Assembly: GCA_963921355.3 (NCBI GenBank)
Contig: OZ001190.1
Coordinates: forward strand, 868,001-932,000
Source of the DNA: CAWUEZ02 sp963921355
Lineage (GTDB): Bacteria > Pseudomonadota > Alphaproteobacteria > Thalassobaculales > Thalassobaculaceae
Direction: 5' to 3'
Length of the DNA stretch: 64,000 bases
Of this stretch, positions 1 to 7,547 are shown in pieces. Every line of letters begins with the position of its first letter. The stretch's first letter is position 1. Made by a program: the position numbers and the translations under genes. The notes under the pieces are model-generated. The model was not told where the DNA came from and made no database searches. It saw only the letters and a program-made list of their open reading frames with translations.

Positions 1-628
1 ACACGAAGCGGGTGAGAACGATGAACAGCTCGGACGCAACGACCAGCAGGGCCAGCCAGTGGAACCCGAGGGTGCGGCTGCGCGCGGCGATCAGCAGCGA
101 CAGGATCAGCAGCGGTGTGTGGACAAAGGGCCCGCGGAACCGCGAGCGGCCGAGCTCGGTGGCCAGGTCTGCGCCGACGGTGACCTCGAGCAGGTTCTCG
201 ACCCGCATGAACGAGATCACCGCATCCGCCAGACCGATCAGCAGGACCGCCCAGAACGCGGCCCGGATGATGTAGTTGACGATCGCGATCATGCGCGCGG
301 AATCATCGCGCAGCGAGCGGTCCGGCGTGCGCGCCGCGAAGCCGGCGGCCAGAGCGACGGCGATGACATAGACGAGGAACTGCAGGGCGCCGAGCGTGAA
401 GGCAGCGCCTTCAGCGGGCTTCGCGGCACTGTCGGAAACGACGCCGACCCCGGACAGGAACGCCAGGACCCCCGGCCAGTCCAGCCAGAAGCTGAGGAAG
501 TTGTTGATGGTGTAGGCGAAGGTCAGCGCCACGCTGATCCAGCCCAGCATCCGAAACTGAACGGTCCACGGCCGCTGGCCATGGCTTGCAGTCGCGCTCG
601 AATAGGCGCCGTCCGAAGCCGTGCTCAT
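1..628 (-). CDS. TRAP transporter small permease (DctQ family), 3' end outside window
   Basis: Reads from an ATG at 628 leftwards to the window edge, about 209 codons without a stop. The translation begins MSTASDGAYSSATASH and has four hydrophobic stretches (roughly residues 29-49, 78-100, 113-138 and 170-187), as in the small membrane subunit of tripartite ATP-independent periplasmic transporters. TRAP systems use an ion gradient and a periplasmic binding protein to import organic acids. The binding-protein gene lies 116 bp upstream on the same strand, in the usual order P then Q, with a strong hairpin between them. The large permease (DctM) is expected beyond the left edge. The family call rests on topology and context rather than on a signature motif. 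Confidence 0.75.
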   Translation of the reverse strand, partial: MSTASDGAYSSATASHGQRPWTVQFRMLGWISVALTFAYTINNFLSFWLDWPGVLAFLSGVGVVSDSAAKPAEGAAFTLGALQFLVYVIAVALAAGFAARTPDRSLRDDSARMIAIVNYIIRAAFWAVLLIGLADAVISFMRVENLLEVTVGADLATELGRSRFRGPFVHTPLLILSLLIAARSRTLGFHWLALLVVASELFIVLTRFV

Positions 629-694
629 ACCGATTCCTTGAATCAGGGCGGCGGCTTCCGTTGAGCGGAACCGCCGAACAGAACGAGCAACAAG

Positions 695-726
695 GGCCCG
701 GCCGACGCTTGCGCATCGGCCGGGCC
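695..726 (-). terminator. Strong GC-rich hairpin between TRAP binding protein and small permease
   Basis: An 11-bp perfect stem (GGCCCGGCCGA at 695-705 with TCGGCCGGGCC at 716-726) encloses a 10-nt loop. It sits just after the stop of the binding-protein gene on the minus strand. No good U-tract follows, so it may stabilise the 3' end of the upstream message or attenuate transcription rather than terminate fully. This would fit the usual excess of binding protein over permease. Confidence 0.6.
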
Positions 727-744
727 GCTCGTTTCAGGGTCCCC

Positions 745-1842
745 TTACAGGCCCAGGACGCGGTTGCGCTGGGCGTAGTAGGCGCCTTCCGACAGGTTCA
801 TCCAGGCACCAACGTCGCGGCGGGCGACGGTGAAGCTCTCGAAGATCCGGTTGGCCAGGTCGCTGTGGGCGCGGGCCTCTTCGTAGACTTCGGCCGACGC
901 TTCACCGAACGCGTCGTAGACGTCGTCGTTGAACTCGCGCAGCTCGACGCCGTGCTCGTTGGTCAGGCGTGCGAGGAAGCGACCGTTGTTGGCGTTGTAT
1001 TCCGCCATCAGCATGTCGGTTTCCTGACCGGCGCAGGCCTGGATCAGCAGCTGATCGGCCGGCGACAGGCCTTCCCACCAGTCCTTGTTCATGCCCAGCG
1101 ACAGGAACCCGCCCGGCTCGTGCATGCCCGGATAGTAGTAGTACTGCGCAGCTTCGTAGAACTTCAGGAAGTAGTCGTTCCACGGGCCGACCCACTCGGT
1201 CGCGTCGATGGCACCGGAAACCAGGTTCTCGTAAATCTGGCCGCCCGGCAGGGACACCGGCGAGGCGCCCAGCTTCGCCATGACGTCGCCACCCAGGCCC
1301 GGGATACGCATCTTCAGGCCCTTGAGGTCGTCGGCGAAGTTGATCTCCTTGTTGAACCAGCCGCCCATCTGCACGCCGGTGTTGCCGGCCGCGATGCACT
1401 TGAGGCCGAACTCACCGGCCAGCTCGTCCCAAAGCTCCTGGCCACCCATGAAGCGGATCCAGGCGCTGAGTTCGTTCTCAGTCAGGCCGAACGGCACCGA
1501 GGTGAAGAACGCCCAGCCCGGATGCTTGCCTTTCCAGTAGTAGTCGGCGGCGTGGTACGCCTGCGCGTTGCCCGAGGCGACTTCGTCGAACACGTCAAAG
1601 GCGCCGACACGCTCGCCCGCGGCGAAGTACTGGACCTGAATCCGGCCGTCGGAGACGTCCTGGATGCGCTGGGACAGGCGCTGGGCGCCGGTGCCGAGAC
1701 CCGGGAAGTCGCGCGGCCAGGTGGAAACGATGACCATCTCGATGCGCTGCTGCGCGATCGCCGGTGCTGCCAGCATGGTCGAGGCGGCAACACCGCCGAC
1801 CGCGGCAACACCCGCGTTCTTGATAAATTCACGACGTTTCAT
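745..1842 (-). CDS. TRAP transporter substrate-binding protein (DctP/TakP-like), Tat-exported
   Basis: A 365-residue periplasmic solute receptor. It starts MKRREFIKNAGVAAVGG, with an RRxF twin-arginine motif and an Ala-Ala-rich hydrophobic segment ending near APAIAQ, so export by Tat and cleavage near residue 30 are likely. The body has the DctP fold signature: an early Trp-Pro-Arg ligand region (STWPRDFPGLG), a central GLKMRIPG segment, and a GPWNDYFLKFYEAAQYY stretch typical of TakP-type receptors for 2-oxo acids or other monocarboxylates. The exact ligand cannot be read from sequence. It is first in a minus-strand operon with the small permease. Confidence 0.88.
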   Translation of the reverse strand: MKRREFIKNAGVAAVGGVAASTMLAAPAIAQQRIEMVIVSTWPRDFPGLGTGAQRLSQRIQDVSDGRIQVQYFAAGERVGAFDVFDEVASGNAQAYHAADYYWKGKHPGWAFFTSVPFGLTENELSAWIRFMGGQELWDELAGEFGLKCIAAGNTGVQMGGWFNKEINFADDLKGLKMRIPGLGGDVMAKLGASPVSLPGGQIYENLVSGAIDATEWVGPWNDYFLKFYEAAQYYYYPGMHEPGGFLSLGMNKDWWEGLSPADQLLIQACAGQETDMLMAEYNANNGRFLARLTNEHGVELREFNDDVYDAFGEASAEVYEEARAHSDLANRIFESFTVARRDVGAWMNLSEGAYYAQRNRVLGL

Positions 1843-2119
1843 GTTCGTTAGCTCCCTGCTCTTCTAAAGCTCAATCCGGGACGGTACGTCACCTGAAAGA
1901 CCGGGAAAACCGGGCCTTCTAGCGGGGCGAATATACCCAGGAGGGTTTGTACGTAAAGCCAATGATTCGTGCACACCCCCACAGACGGGCATGAAACGAC
2001 CGCCAGCCGATCGCTTTCCGCGCCCCCCAGGTCGGTTGACCAGAACGGTAAGTAGGGCCGGGGCGAGCGTTTGCCAGGGATCGGCAATTCATCGACACTG
2101 AGCCCATGAGGCCTAGGCC

Positions 2120-3316
2120 ATGAACCAGGTACCCGCCCGTCCCGGCGCCGCCGCACCGTCGGTCGAACAGGCCACGGTCGGGTCCCCGGCGCCGGAACCC
2201 GCGACACGGCACACCGCCGGCCCGCGGCGGTGGTTGCGCCTTGCCGCCATCATTCTGGTTCTCACCGGCCTGGCGATCGCTGCCTGGACCTGGACCCGCG
2301 GTGCTCTGCTTTATGTGAGCGAGACCGACGCGCGGGTGCGGGCGGATCTTGTCGACATCGCCAGCGAGACCGACGGTCGGCTGATGGCCCGTCCGGTCGA
2401 CGCCGGTGATCGGGTGACCCGCGGCCAGGTGCTGGCCCAGGTCGACGATCGCGCCGTTGTGCTGTTGATCGAAGAGACGGATGCCGAACAGGCGCGGTTG
2501 CTGGCCGAACTCGGCCGGCTGGACGCTGAAACGGCCCTGATCCGCACACTGGCCGACAGCCGCATCCGCAGTGCGACGGCCCGTCTGGAGGAGGCGGTGA
2601 CGACCGTCGACGTGTTCGAACACGAGCTCGGCTTCGCGGCATCCGATTTCGAGCGCGCCCGCTCGCTGTCAGCAACCGGTGCGGCGTCGACGGCGCGCCT
2701 GGATCGCGCCCGTACCGACTTCCTGAAGGCTCGCCAGGAACTGAGCCGCGCCCGGGCGGAGGTGGAGACCGCGCGGGCGGGGGTGGCCGAAGCGCGGGCC
2801 GAACTGGCCGAGATCGCCATCAAAGAGGCGGACCGGGATCGCCTCAGTGCCGCCCTGGCGGAGATCGCGGCGCGGCGCGAACGCCTGCAGGTCGATCTGT
2901 CGAACCGCACCCTGGTCAGCCCGATCGACGGCGTCATCGGCCGGGCCTTTGTCGAGGCGGGGGAGTTCGTCGCCGAAGGCCAGCGCCTGATGTCGGTGCA
3001 CGATCCGGACGCGATCTGGGTCGAGGCCAATGTCCGCGAGACCGAGATCGGCCGGTTGGCGGTGGGACAGCCGGTCGAGATCGGCGTCGACGCCTATCCG
3101 GGCGAGACCTTTCTGGGCCAGATCGCGCGGATCGCCGATGCCGCCAACAGTCAGTATGCGCTGCTGCCCCGCCTGAACGAGTCCGGGACGTTCACCAAGG
3201 TCACCCAGCGGCTCGAGGTTCGCATTGCCGTCGAGTCCGACGACGGTCGCCTGAAGCCCGGGATGATGGTCGAAGTGCGCATCGACGCGCCCAGCGACGG
3301 CTACTGGCCGTTTTAA
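2120..3316 (+). CDS. HlyD/EmrA-type membrane fusion protein of a drug exporter
   Basis: 398 residues. A short cytoplasmic N-terminus is followed by one transmembrane helix (about residues 36-56). Next come a first lipoyl half (DARVRADLVDIASETDGR), a long Ala/Arg/Glu-rich coiled coil (about 105-240) and the second lipoyl half with the typical LVSPIDGVIGRAFVEAGEFV. A beta-barrel ends the protein. This is the periplasmic adaptor that links an inner-membrane exporter to an outer-membrane channel. The DHA2 transporter gene starts 7 bp downstream, so the two form an EmrA-EmrB pair. No TolC-like partner is in the window. The 277-bp gap upstream, divergent from the TRAP gene, must hold its promoter, but I see no clear site there. 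Confidence 0.9.
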   Translation: MNQVPARPGAAAPSVEQATVGSPAPEPATRHTAGPRRWLRLAAIILVLTGLAIAAWTWTRGALLYVSETDARVRADLVDIASETDGRLMARPVDAGDRVTRGQVLAQVDDRAVVLLIEETDAEQARLLAELGRLDAETALIRTLADSRIRSATARLEEAVTTVDVFEHELGFAASDFERARSLSATGAASTARLDRARTDFLKARQELSRARAEVETARAGVAEARAELAEIAIKEADRDRLSAALAEIAARRERLQVDLSNRTLVSPIDGVIGRAFVEAGEFVAEGQRLMSVHDPDAIWVEANVRETEIGRLAVGQPVEIGVDAYPGETFLGQIARIADAANSQYALLPRLNESGTFTKVTQRLEVRIAVESDDGRLKPGMMVEVRIDAPSDGYWPF

Positions 3317-3322
3317 CCGGCG

Positions 3323-4870
3323 ATGGCGACAGCGACCGCCGACACGATCGACCCTGCCGTCAACAAGCTCGGGGTCACGCTGGCGACCATGACCGCGATG
3401 ATCTCGATGATCATGTCGTCGACCATGGTGAATGTCGCCGTTCCGGACATCATGGGCGCGTTCGGGATCGGCGATGACCAGGCCCACTGGATGTCTACCG
3501 GCTTCCTGGCATCGATGACCGTGTCGATGCTGCTGAACGCCTGGCTGGTCGCCCGCTACGGCCCGAAGGCGGTGTTTCTGGCAGCCGTGGCAGTGTTCTC
3601 CGTCGCATCGGTGGCGGGGCAGATCTCGCCCGGATACGGCGGCCTGGTGGTGGCGCGGGTGTTTCAGGGGCTGTGCGCCGGTGTCATTCAACCGCTGGCG
3701 ATGAGCACCGTGTTCCTGGTCTATCCCGAGCATGAGCGCGGGCGGGCCATGGGGTGGTTCGGCATGGGCATCGTGCTGGGGCCGACGATCGGGCCGACTC
3801 TCGGCGGCCTGATCGTCGATCAGGCGAGTTGGCGCTGGGTGCTCTCGGCACCGGTTCCGGTCATGCTGATGTCGGCTGTCTTGGCCTTCCTGTATCTGCC
3901 GGGGCGCGACCCGCTGGCGATCCGGTCACGCCTGAACATTCTCAGTCTTGTCGCCATCGCCGGCACCATTCTGCTGTTTCTGGTCGGGATCACCCATGGC
4001 CAGCGCGAAGGCTGGGACGACCGCGGCACCTTCCCGCTGCTGTTCGGTTCGGCGGTCTGCTTCGCCTTCTTCCTGTTCCGGGAAACCGGCAGCGAGCATC
4101 CACTGATTCAGCTCCGGCTGTTCTCGATCTGGCGGTACAGCGCCTCGGCGGTGGTGGCCTTTGTGTTCGGGGCCGGGATGTACGGAACTCTGTTTCTGGT
4201 CCCGCTCATGGTTCAGACGGTTCAGGGCTTCACCGCCACCAAGGCCGGACTGATGCTTCTGCCCGGCGGGTTGGCGGCGATGATGACCTTTCCGATCGCC
4301 GGGCGGCTGGCCCAGCGGCTGCCGCCAGTCTACACGATCTCGGTCGGCCTTGCGGCCTTTGGAATTTCCTGCTGGTGGCTGACCGACGCCCAGCTCGGGG
4401 CCGGTTTCTGGGCGCTGGCCATGGCCGTCGCCTTCGGCCGGGTCGGTCTCGGCATCGTCATACCGTCCCTGAACTACGCCGCCATGTCGGCCGTGCCGCG
4501 CGCGCTGATCCCCTCGGCCTCCGGCACCCTCAACTTCATCCGGATGACCGGCGCCGCGGTCGGGGTCAACGCCCTGGCCCTGCTGATCGATGCCCGGATC
4601 GCCGGTCACGGGCAGGACCTGCTGGCGACCCAGACGGCCGACAACGCCACTCTCTCGCGGCTGATGGCGGAAATCGGGGACCGCCTGCTGGCGGCCGGCG
4701 TGCCGGAGGAGGCCCGCGATGACATCGCGCTCGCCTACATTGCCGACCTGCTGAGCCTGCAGGCCAGGGAACTCGCCTATCATGACGGCTTCCTGGCCCT
4801 GGTGATCGCCTTCGCGGTGTGTGTGGCCACGACGGTGCTGCTGATGCGGGAGCGCGCTCCACGGCCCTGA
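3323..4870 (+). CDS. DHA2-family MFS multidrug transporter (EmrB-like)
   Basis: 515 residues with about 14 predicted membrane spans, the DHA2 topology. The N-terminal half shows MTAMISMIMSSTMVNVAVPDI and the family's TxFLASMTVSMLLNAWLVARYGPK loop. The antiporter motif region GIVLGPTIGPTLGGL follows near residue 155. It should act as the proton-driven inner-membrane pump paired with the upstream HlyD protein. Substrates are unknown. The ATG lies 7 bp after the stop of the adaptor gene, so co-transcription is nearly certain. Nothing looks truncated. Confidence 0.92.
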   Translation: MATATADTIDPAVNKLGVTLATMTAMISMIMSSTMVNVAVPDIMGAFGIGDDQAHWMSTGFLASMTVSMLLNAWLVARYGPKAVFLAAVAVFSVASVAGQISPGYGGLVVARVFQGLCAGVIQPLAMSTVFLVYPEHERGRAMGWFGMGIVLGPTIGPTLGGLIVDQASWRWVLSAPVPVMLMSAVLAFLYLPGRDPLAIRSRLNILSLVAIAGTILLFLVGITHGQREGWDDRGTFPLLFGSAVCFAFFLFRETGSEHPLIQLRLFSIWRYSASAVVAFVFGAGMYGTLFLVPLMVQTVQGFTATKAGLMLLPGGLAAMMTFPIAGRLAQRLPPVYTISVGLAAFGISCWWLTDAQLGAGFWALAMAVAFGRVGLGIVIPSLNYAAMSAVPRALIPSASGTLNFIRMTGAAVGVNALALLIDARIAGHGQDLLATQTADNATLSRLMAEIGDRLLAAGVPEEARDDIALAYIADLLSLQARELAYHDGFLALVIAFAVCVATTVLLMRERAPRP

Positions 4871-4876
4871 CCCGAC

Positions 4877-4912
4877 CTGTCCATGGATCGGCGCCGGGCT
4901 GTCCATGGATCG
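4877..4912 (+). repeat. 14-bp direct repeat upstream of aspS
   Basis: CTGTCCATGGATCG occurs at 4877-4890 and again at 4899-4912, a 22-bp period equal to about two helical turns. Each copy contains the self-complementary TCCATGGA. The helical phasing would suit a repressor or activator binding twice on one DNA face. It may equally be a chance duplication. It lies between the exporter stop and the aspS start. Confidence 0.4.
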
Positions 4913-5014
4913 TCAATGGGCCTTTCTCTTGACCTCCGGGGCGCCGCATGCGAGGTGGCGCGGCTGTTGCCCACGCCCGCCCTATCACCTTGCGACCACT
5001 GGTCTGACGAAGCC

Positions 5015-6814
5015 ATGCACCGCTACCGCACCCATACCTGTTCAGAGCTCCGCGAACCCAATGTTGGCGAGACCGTCCGCCTCTCGGGCTGGATTCACCG
5101 CCGGCGCGATCACGGACAGCTCGTCTTCATCGACCTGCGGGATCACTACGGCATCACCCAGTGCGTGACCGACGTCGAGGATCCGGCGTTTCAGGAGGTC
5201 GAGAAATACCGGCTCGAGAGCGTGGTCTGCATCACCGGACGAGTGGTGAAGCGTAGCGACGATACCGTGAACACGCGGCTGCCGACCGGCCATGTCGAGG
5301 TGCGGATCGACAGCTTCGAAGTGCTCTCCTCGGCCGACCAGGTTCCGCTGCAGGTCAATTCCGAAGAGGACGCCGGCGAGGAGACCCGCCTGCGCTACCG
5401 CTATCTCGATCTGCGGCGCGAGCGGGTTCACCGCAACATCATGCTGCGGGCGTCGGTCATTGCCTCGATCCGGCGGCGGATGATCGAGCAGGGCTTCACC
5501 GAGTTCCAGACGCCGATCCTGACCGCATCGTCGCCGGAAGGGGCCCGTGACTTCCTGGTGCCCTCGCGCCTGCATCCCGGCAAGTTCTACGCGTTGCCCC
5601 AGGCGCCCCAGCAGTTCAAGCAGCTGATCATGGTTTCCGGCTTCGACCGGTACTTCCAGATCGCCCCCTGCTTCCGAGATGAGGACAGCCGGGCCGACCG
5701 CAGCCCCGGCGAGTTCTATCAGCTCGACCTGGAGATGAGCTTCGTCGAGCAGGAGGACGTGTTCGCCGCCGTCGAGCCGGTGCTGGCCGGCGTGTTCCGC
5801 GAGTTCTCCGACTGGACCGTGCCGGACCCGTTCCCGCGCATCCCGTTCCGCGAGGCGATGCTGAAATATGGAACCGACAAGCCGGATCTGCGGATTCCGA
5901 TCGAAATCTCCGACGTCACCGAGATCTTCCGCGGCTCCGACTTCGCGATCTTCGCGCGGGTGGTCGAGGACGGCGGGGTCGTGCGTGCGGTGCCGGGGCC
6001 GAAATGCGGCTCCCGGGCGATCTGCGACCGCATGAACTCCTGGGCCCAGGAACAGGGCGCGCCCGGCATGGGTTACATGATCTTCGGTGACGGCGAGGCC
6101 CGGGGGCCGATCGCCAACCGGCTGTCGGCCGACAAGATTGAGGAGATCAAGCGGCTGACCGGCATGGGCGACGGCGACGCGGTGTTCTTCTCCGCCGGCA
6201 AGGAACTGCCGGCCGCCAAGCTCGCCGGCCAGGCCCGCCTGAAGCTCGGGTCGGATCTCGACCTCATCGAGCAGGGGGTGTTCAAGCTCTGCTGGATCGT
6301 CGATTTCCCGATGTACGAGGCCGACGAGGACAGCGGCGTAATCGACTTCTCCCACAACCCGTTCTCCATACCCCAGGGCGGGCTGGAGGCGCTGGAGACC
6401 ATGGATCCGCTGGATATCCTGGCCTACCAGTACGACGTGGTTTGCAACGGGGTGGAGCTCTCTTCCGGCGCCATCCGGAACCACCGGCCCGACATCATGT
6501 ACAAGGCGTTCGAGATCGCCGGCTACGGGCCGGAGGTGGTCGACGACAAGTTCGCGGGCATGATCAACGCATTCAAGTTCGGTGCCCCGCCCCATGGCGG
6601 CATCGCGCCCGGCATTGACCGGATCGTGATGCTGCTGGCTGGCGAGCACAACCTGCGTGAGGTTATTCTGTTCCCGATGAACCAGCGCGCCGAAGATCTG
6701 ATGATGAACGCGCCGGGCGAAGTGCGACCCGAACAGCTGCGGGATCTGCACATCAAGCTGGCGCTGCCGCCCAAGGTGGTCAAAGCCGCCGAAGCGCAGG
6801 CGGCAGACAGCTGA
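5015..6814 (+). CDS. aspS: Aspartyl-tRNA synthetase, probably non-discriminating
   Basis: 599 residues from the ATG at 5015 (MHRYRTHTCSEL). The open frame extends 44 codons further upstream, but homology begins here. Domain order is an OB-fold anticodon-binding domain (about 18-110), the class II catalytic core with motif 2 (FRDEDSRADRSP) and motif 3 (GIAPGIDRIVMLL), and the bacterial GAD insertion between them. Length matches bacterial AspRS. His in RRRDHG (residue 33) corresponds to the position that is His in non-discriminating bacterial enzymes such as that of Pseudomonas and Leu in E. coli. The enzyme may therefore also charge tRNA-Asn, with GatCAB finishing the reaction. That specificity is inference. 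A marR-type gene follows after 6 bp. Confidence 0.97.
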   Translation: MHRYRTHTCSELREPNVGETVRLSGWIHRRRDHGQLVFIDLRDHYGITQCVTDVEDPAFQEVEKYRLESVVCITGRVVKRSDDTVNTRLPTGHVEVRIDSFEVLSSADQVPLQVNSEEDAGEETRLRYRYLDLRRERVHRNIMLRASVIASIRRRMIEQGFTEFQTPILTASSPEGARDFLVPSRLHPGKFYALPQAPQQFKQLIMVSGFDRYFQIAPCFRDEDSRADRSPGEFYQLDLEMSFVEQEDVFAAVEPVLAGVFREFSDWTVPDPFPRIPFREAMLKYGTDKPDLRIPIEISDVTEIFRGSDFAIFARVVEDGGVVRAVPGPKCGSRAICDRMNSWAQEQGAPGMGYMIFGDGEARGPIANRLSADKIEEIKRLTGMGDGDAVFFSAGKELPAAKLAGQARLKLGSDLDLIEQGVFKLCWIVDFPMYEADEDSGVIDFSHNPFSIPQGGLEALETMDPLDILAYQYDVVCNGVELSSGAIRNHRPDIMYKAFEIAGYGPEVVDDKFAGMINAFKFGAPPHGGIAPGIDRIVMLLAGEHNLREVILFPMNQRAEDLMMNAPGEVRPEQLRDLHIKLALPPKVVKAAEAQAADS

Positions 6815-6820
6815 CGCACG

Positions 6821-7243
6821 ATGGCGGGCCGCGGCTACGTACTGCAGGACCAGATCGGACACCTGCTCCGCCGCGCCCACCAGCGGGCCACCCAGATCTT
6901 CCTCGAGGCTTTCGAGAAAGCCGGGCTGACGCCGACCCAGTGGGCGGCGCTGGCGAAGCTCGCCGAGGAAGGGGCCGCCAGCCAGAACGCGCTCGGTCGG
7001 CTGACCGCCATGGATCCGGCGACTATCCAGGGCGTCATCCGGCGGCTCGAGCAGCGCGGCCTGATTGCGCGCGAGTCCGATCCGGATGATCGGCGCCGGA
7101 CCCGTCTGCTCCTGTCTCCGCAGGGCGAGGCCCTGGTGCGCGATCTGACCGCCGCGGCGGCCGGGGTGTCCGAGGCGACACTGGCGCCGCTCGATACCGA
7201 GGAACAACGCCGCTTCTTGGATCTTCTTCGCAAGCTGACATAG
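6821..7243 (+). CDS. MarR-family transcriptional regulator
   Basis: 140 residues with the MarR winged helix-turn-helix. N-terminal dimerisation helices (HLLRRAHQRATQIFLEAF) precede the recognition helix region ATIQGVIRRLEQRGLI and the wing with the conserved DPDDRRRTRLLLS. It would bind a palindromic operator as a dimer and usually responds to small phenolic or toxic compounds. It starts 6 bp after aspS, so it is probably read through from aspS. The nearest effector-type target is not evident: the drug exporter lies on the far side of aspS, and a regulatory link to it is only a possibility. Confidence 0.88.
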   Translation: MAGRGYVLQDQIGHLLRRAHQRATQIFLEAFEKAGLTPTQWAALAKLAEEGAASQNALGRLTAMDPATIQGVIRRLEQRGLIARESDPDDRRRTRLLLSPQGEALVRDLTAAAAGVSEATLAPLDTEEQRRFLDLLRKLT

Positions 7244-7547
7244 TCTCCCGCACAATCTGGTGAAAATTTTCCCGGCAAGGTTTTAAGCGGATGCGTTGAA
7301 ACCGCTTGCCGGCTCCGTCAGCATTCCCGGTGGAGAGGGGGATCGACGGCAGAAGGCCTTGCGAGTCCGACGGATCAGGATTGGGCGATATGCCCCTGGT
7401 CCCTTCCGTCGGAGTGGAGTGGGAAGAGAGCCCAGAAACGGGTTTCCAAATCCGCCTCCCGTGTTTCTGTCGGCAAGTGTCTCTCTCAACCGCAACGGCG
7501 GCCGGGCTCCCGCGGCAGGCCGGTTTCATTGGATGGGAGAAACGCCG
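7244..7547 (+). promoter_or_regulatory. Long structured leader upstream of the lectin-like gene
   Basis: This 304-bp stretch has no convincing gene. It holds a nested hairpin at 7366-7413: outer arms TCCGACGGA (7366-7374) and TCCGTCGGA (7405-7413) pair perfectly over 9 bp, an inner GGGC/GCCC pair (7383-7386 with 7392-7395) closes a five-base loop, and ATCAGG/CCTGGT can pair between them with one G-U. A good ribosome site (GGGAGA, about 7534) precedes the ATG at 7548. The hairpin could be an RNA control element of the downstream gene. I do not recognise it as a known riboswitch. Confidence 0.4.

Noticed and set aside
5042..7255. Long minus-strand open frame of 737 codons opposite aspS and marR
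   Set aside because: It is the antisense shadow of two well-recognised genes in GC-rich DNA, has no family features, and its composition (Gln/His/Arg/Gly) is typical of third-position GC on the opposite strand.
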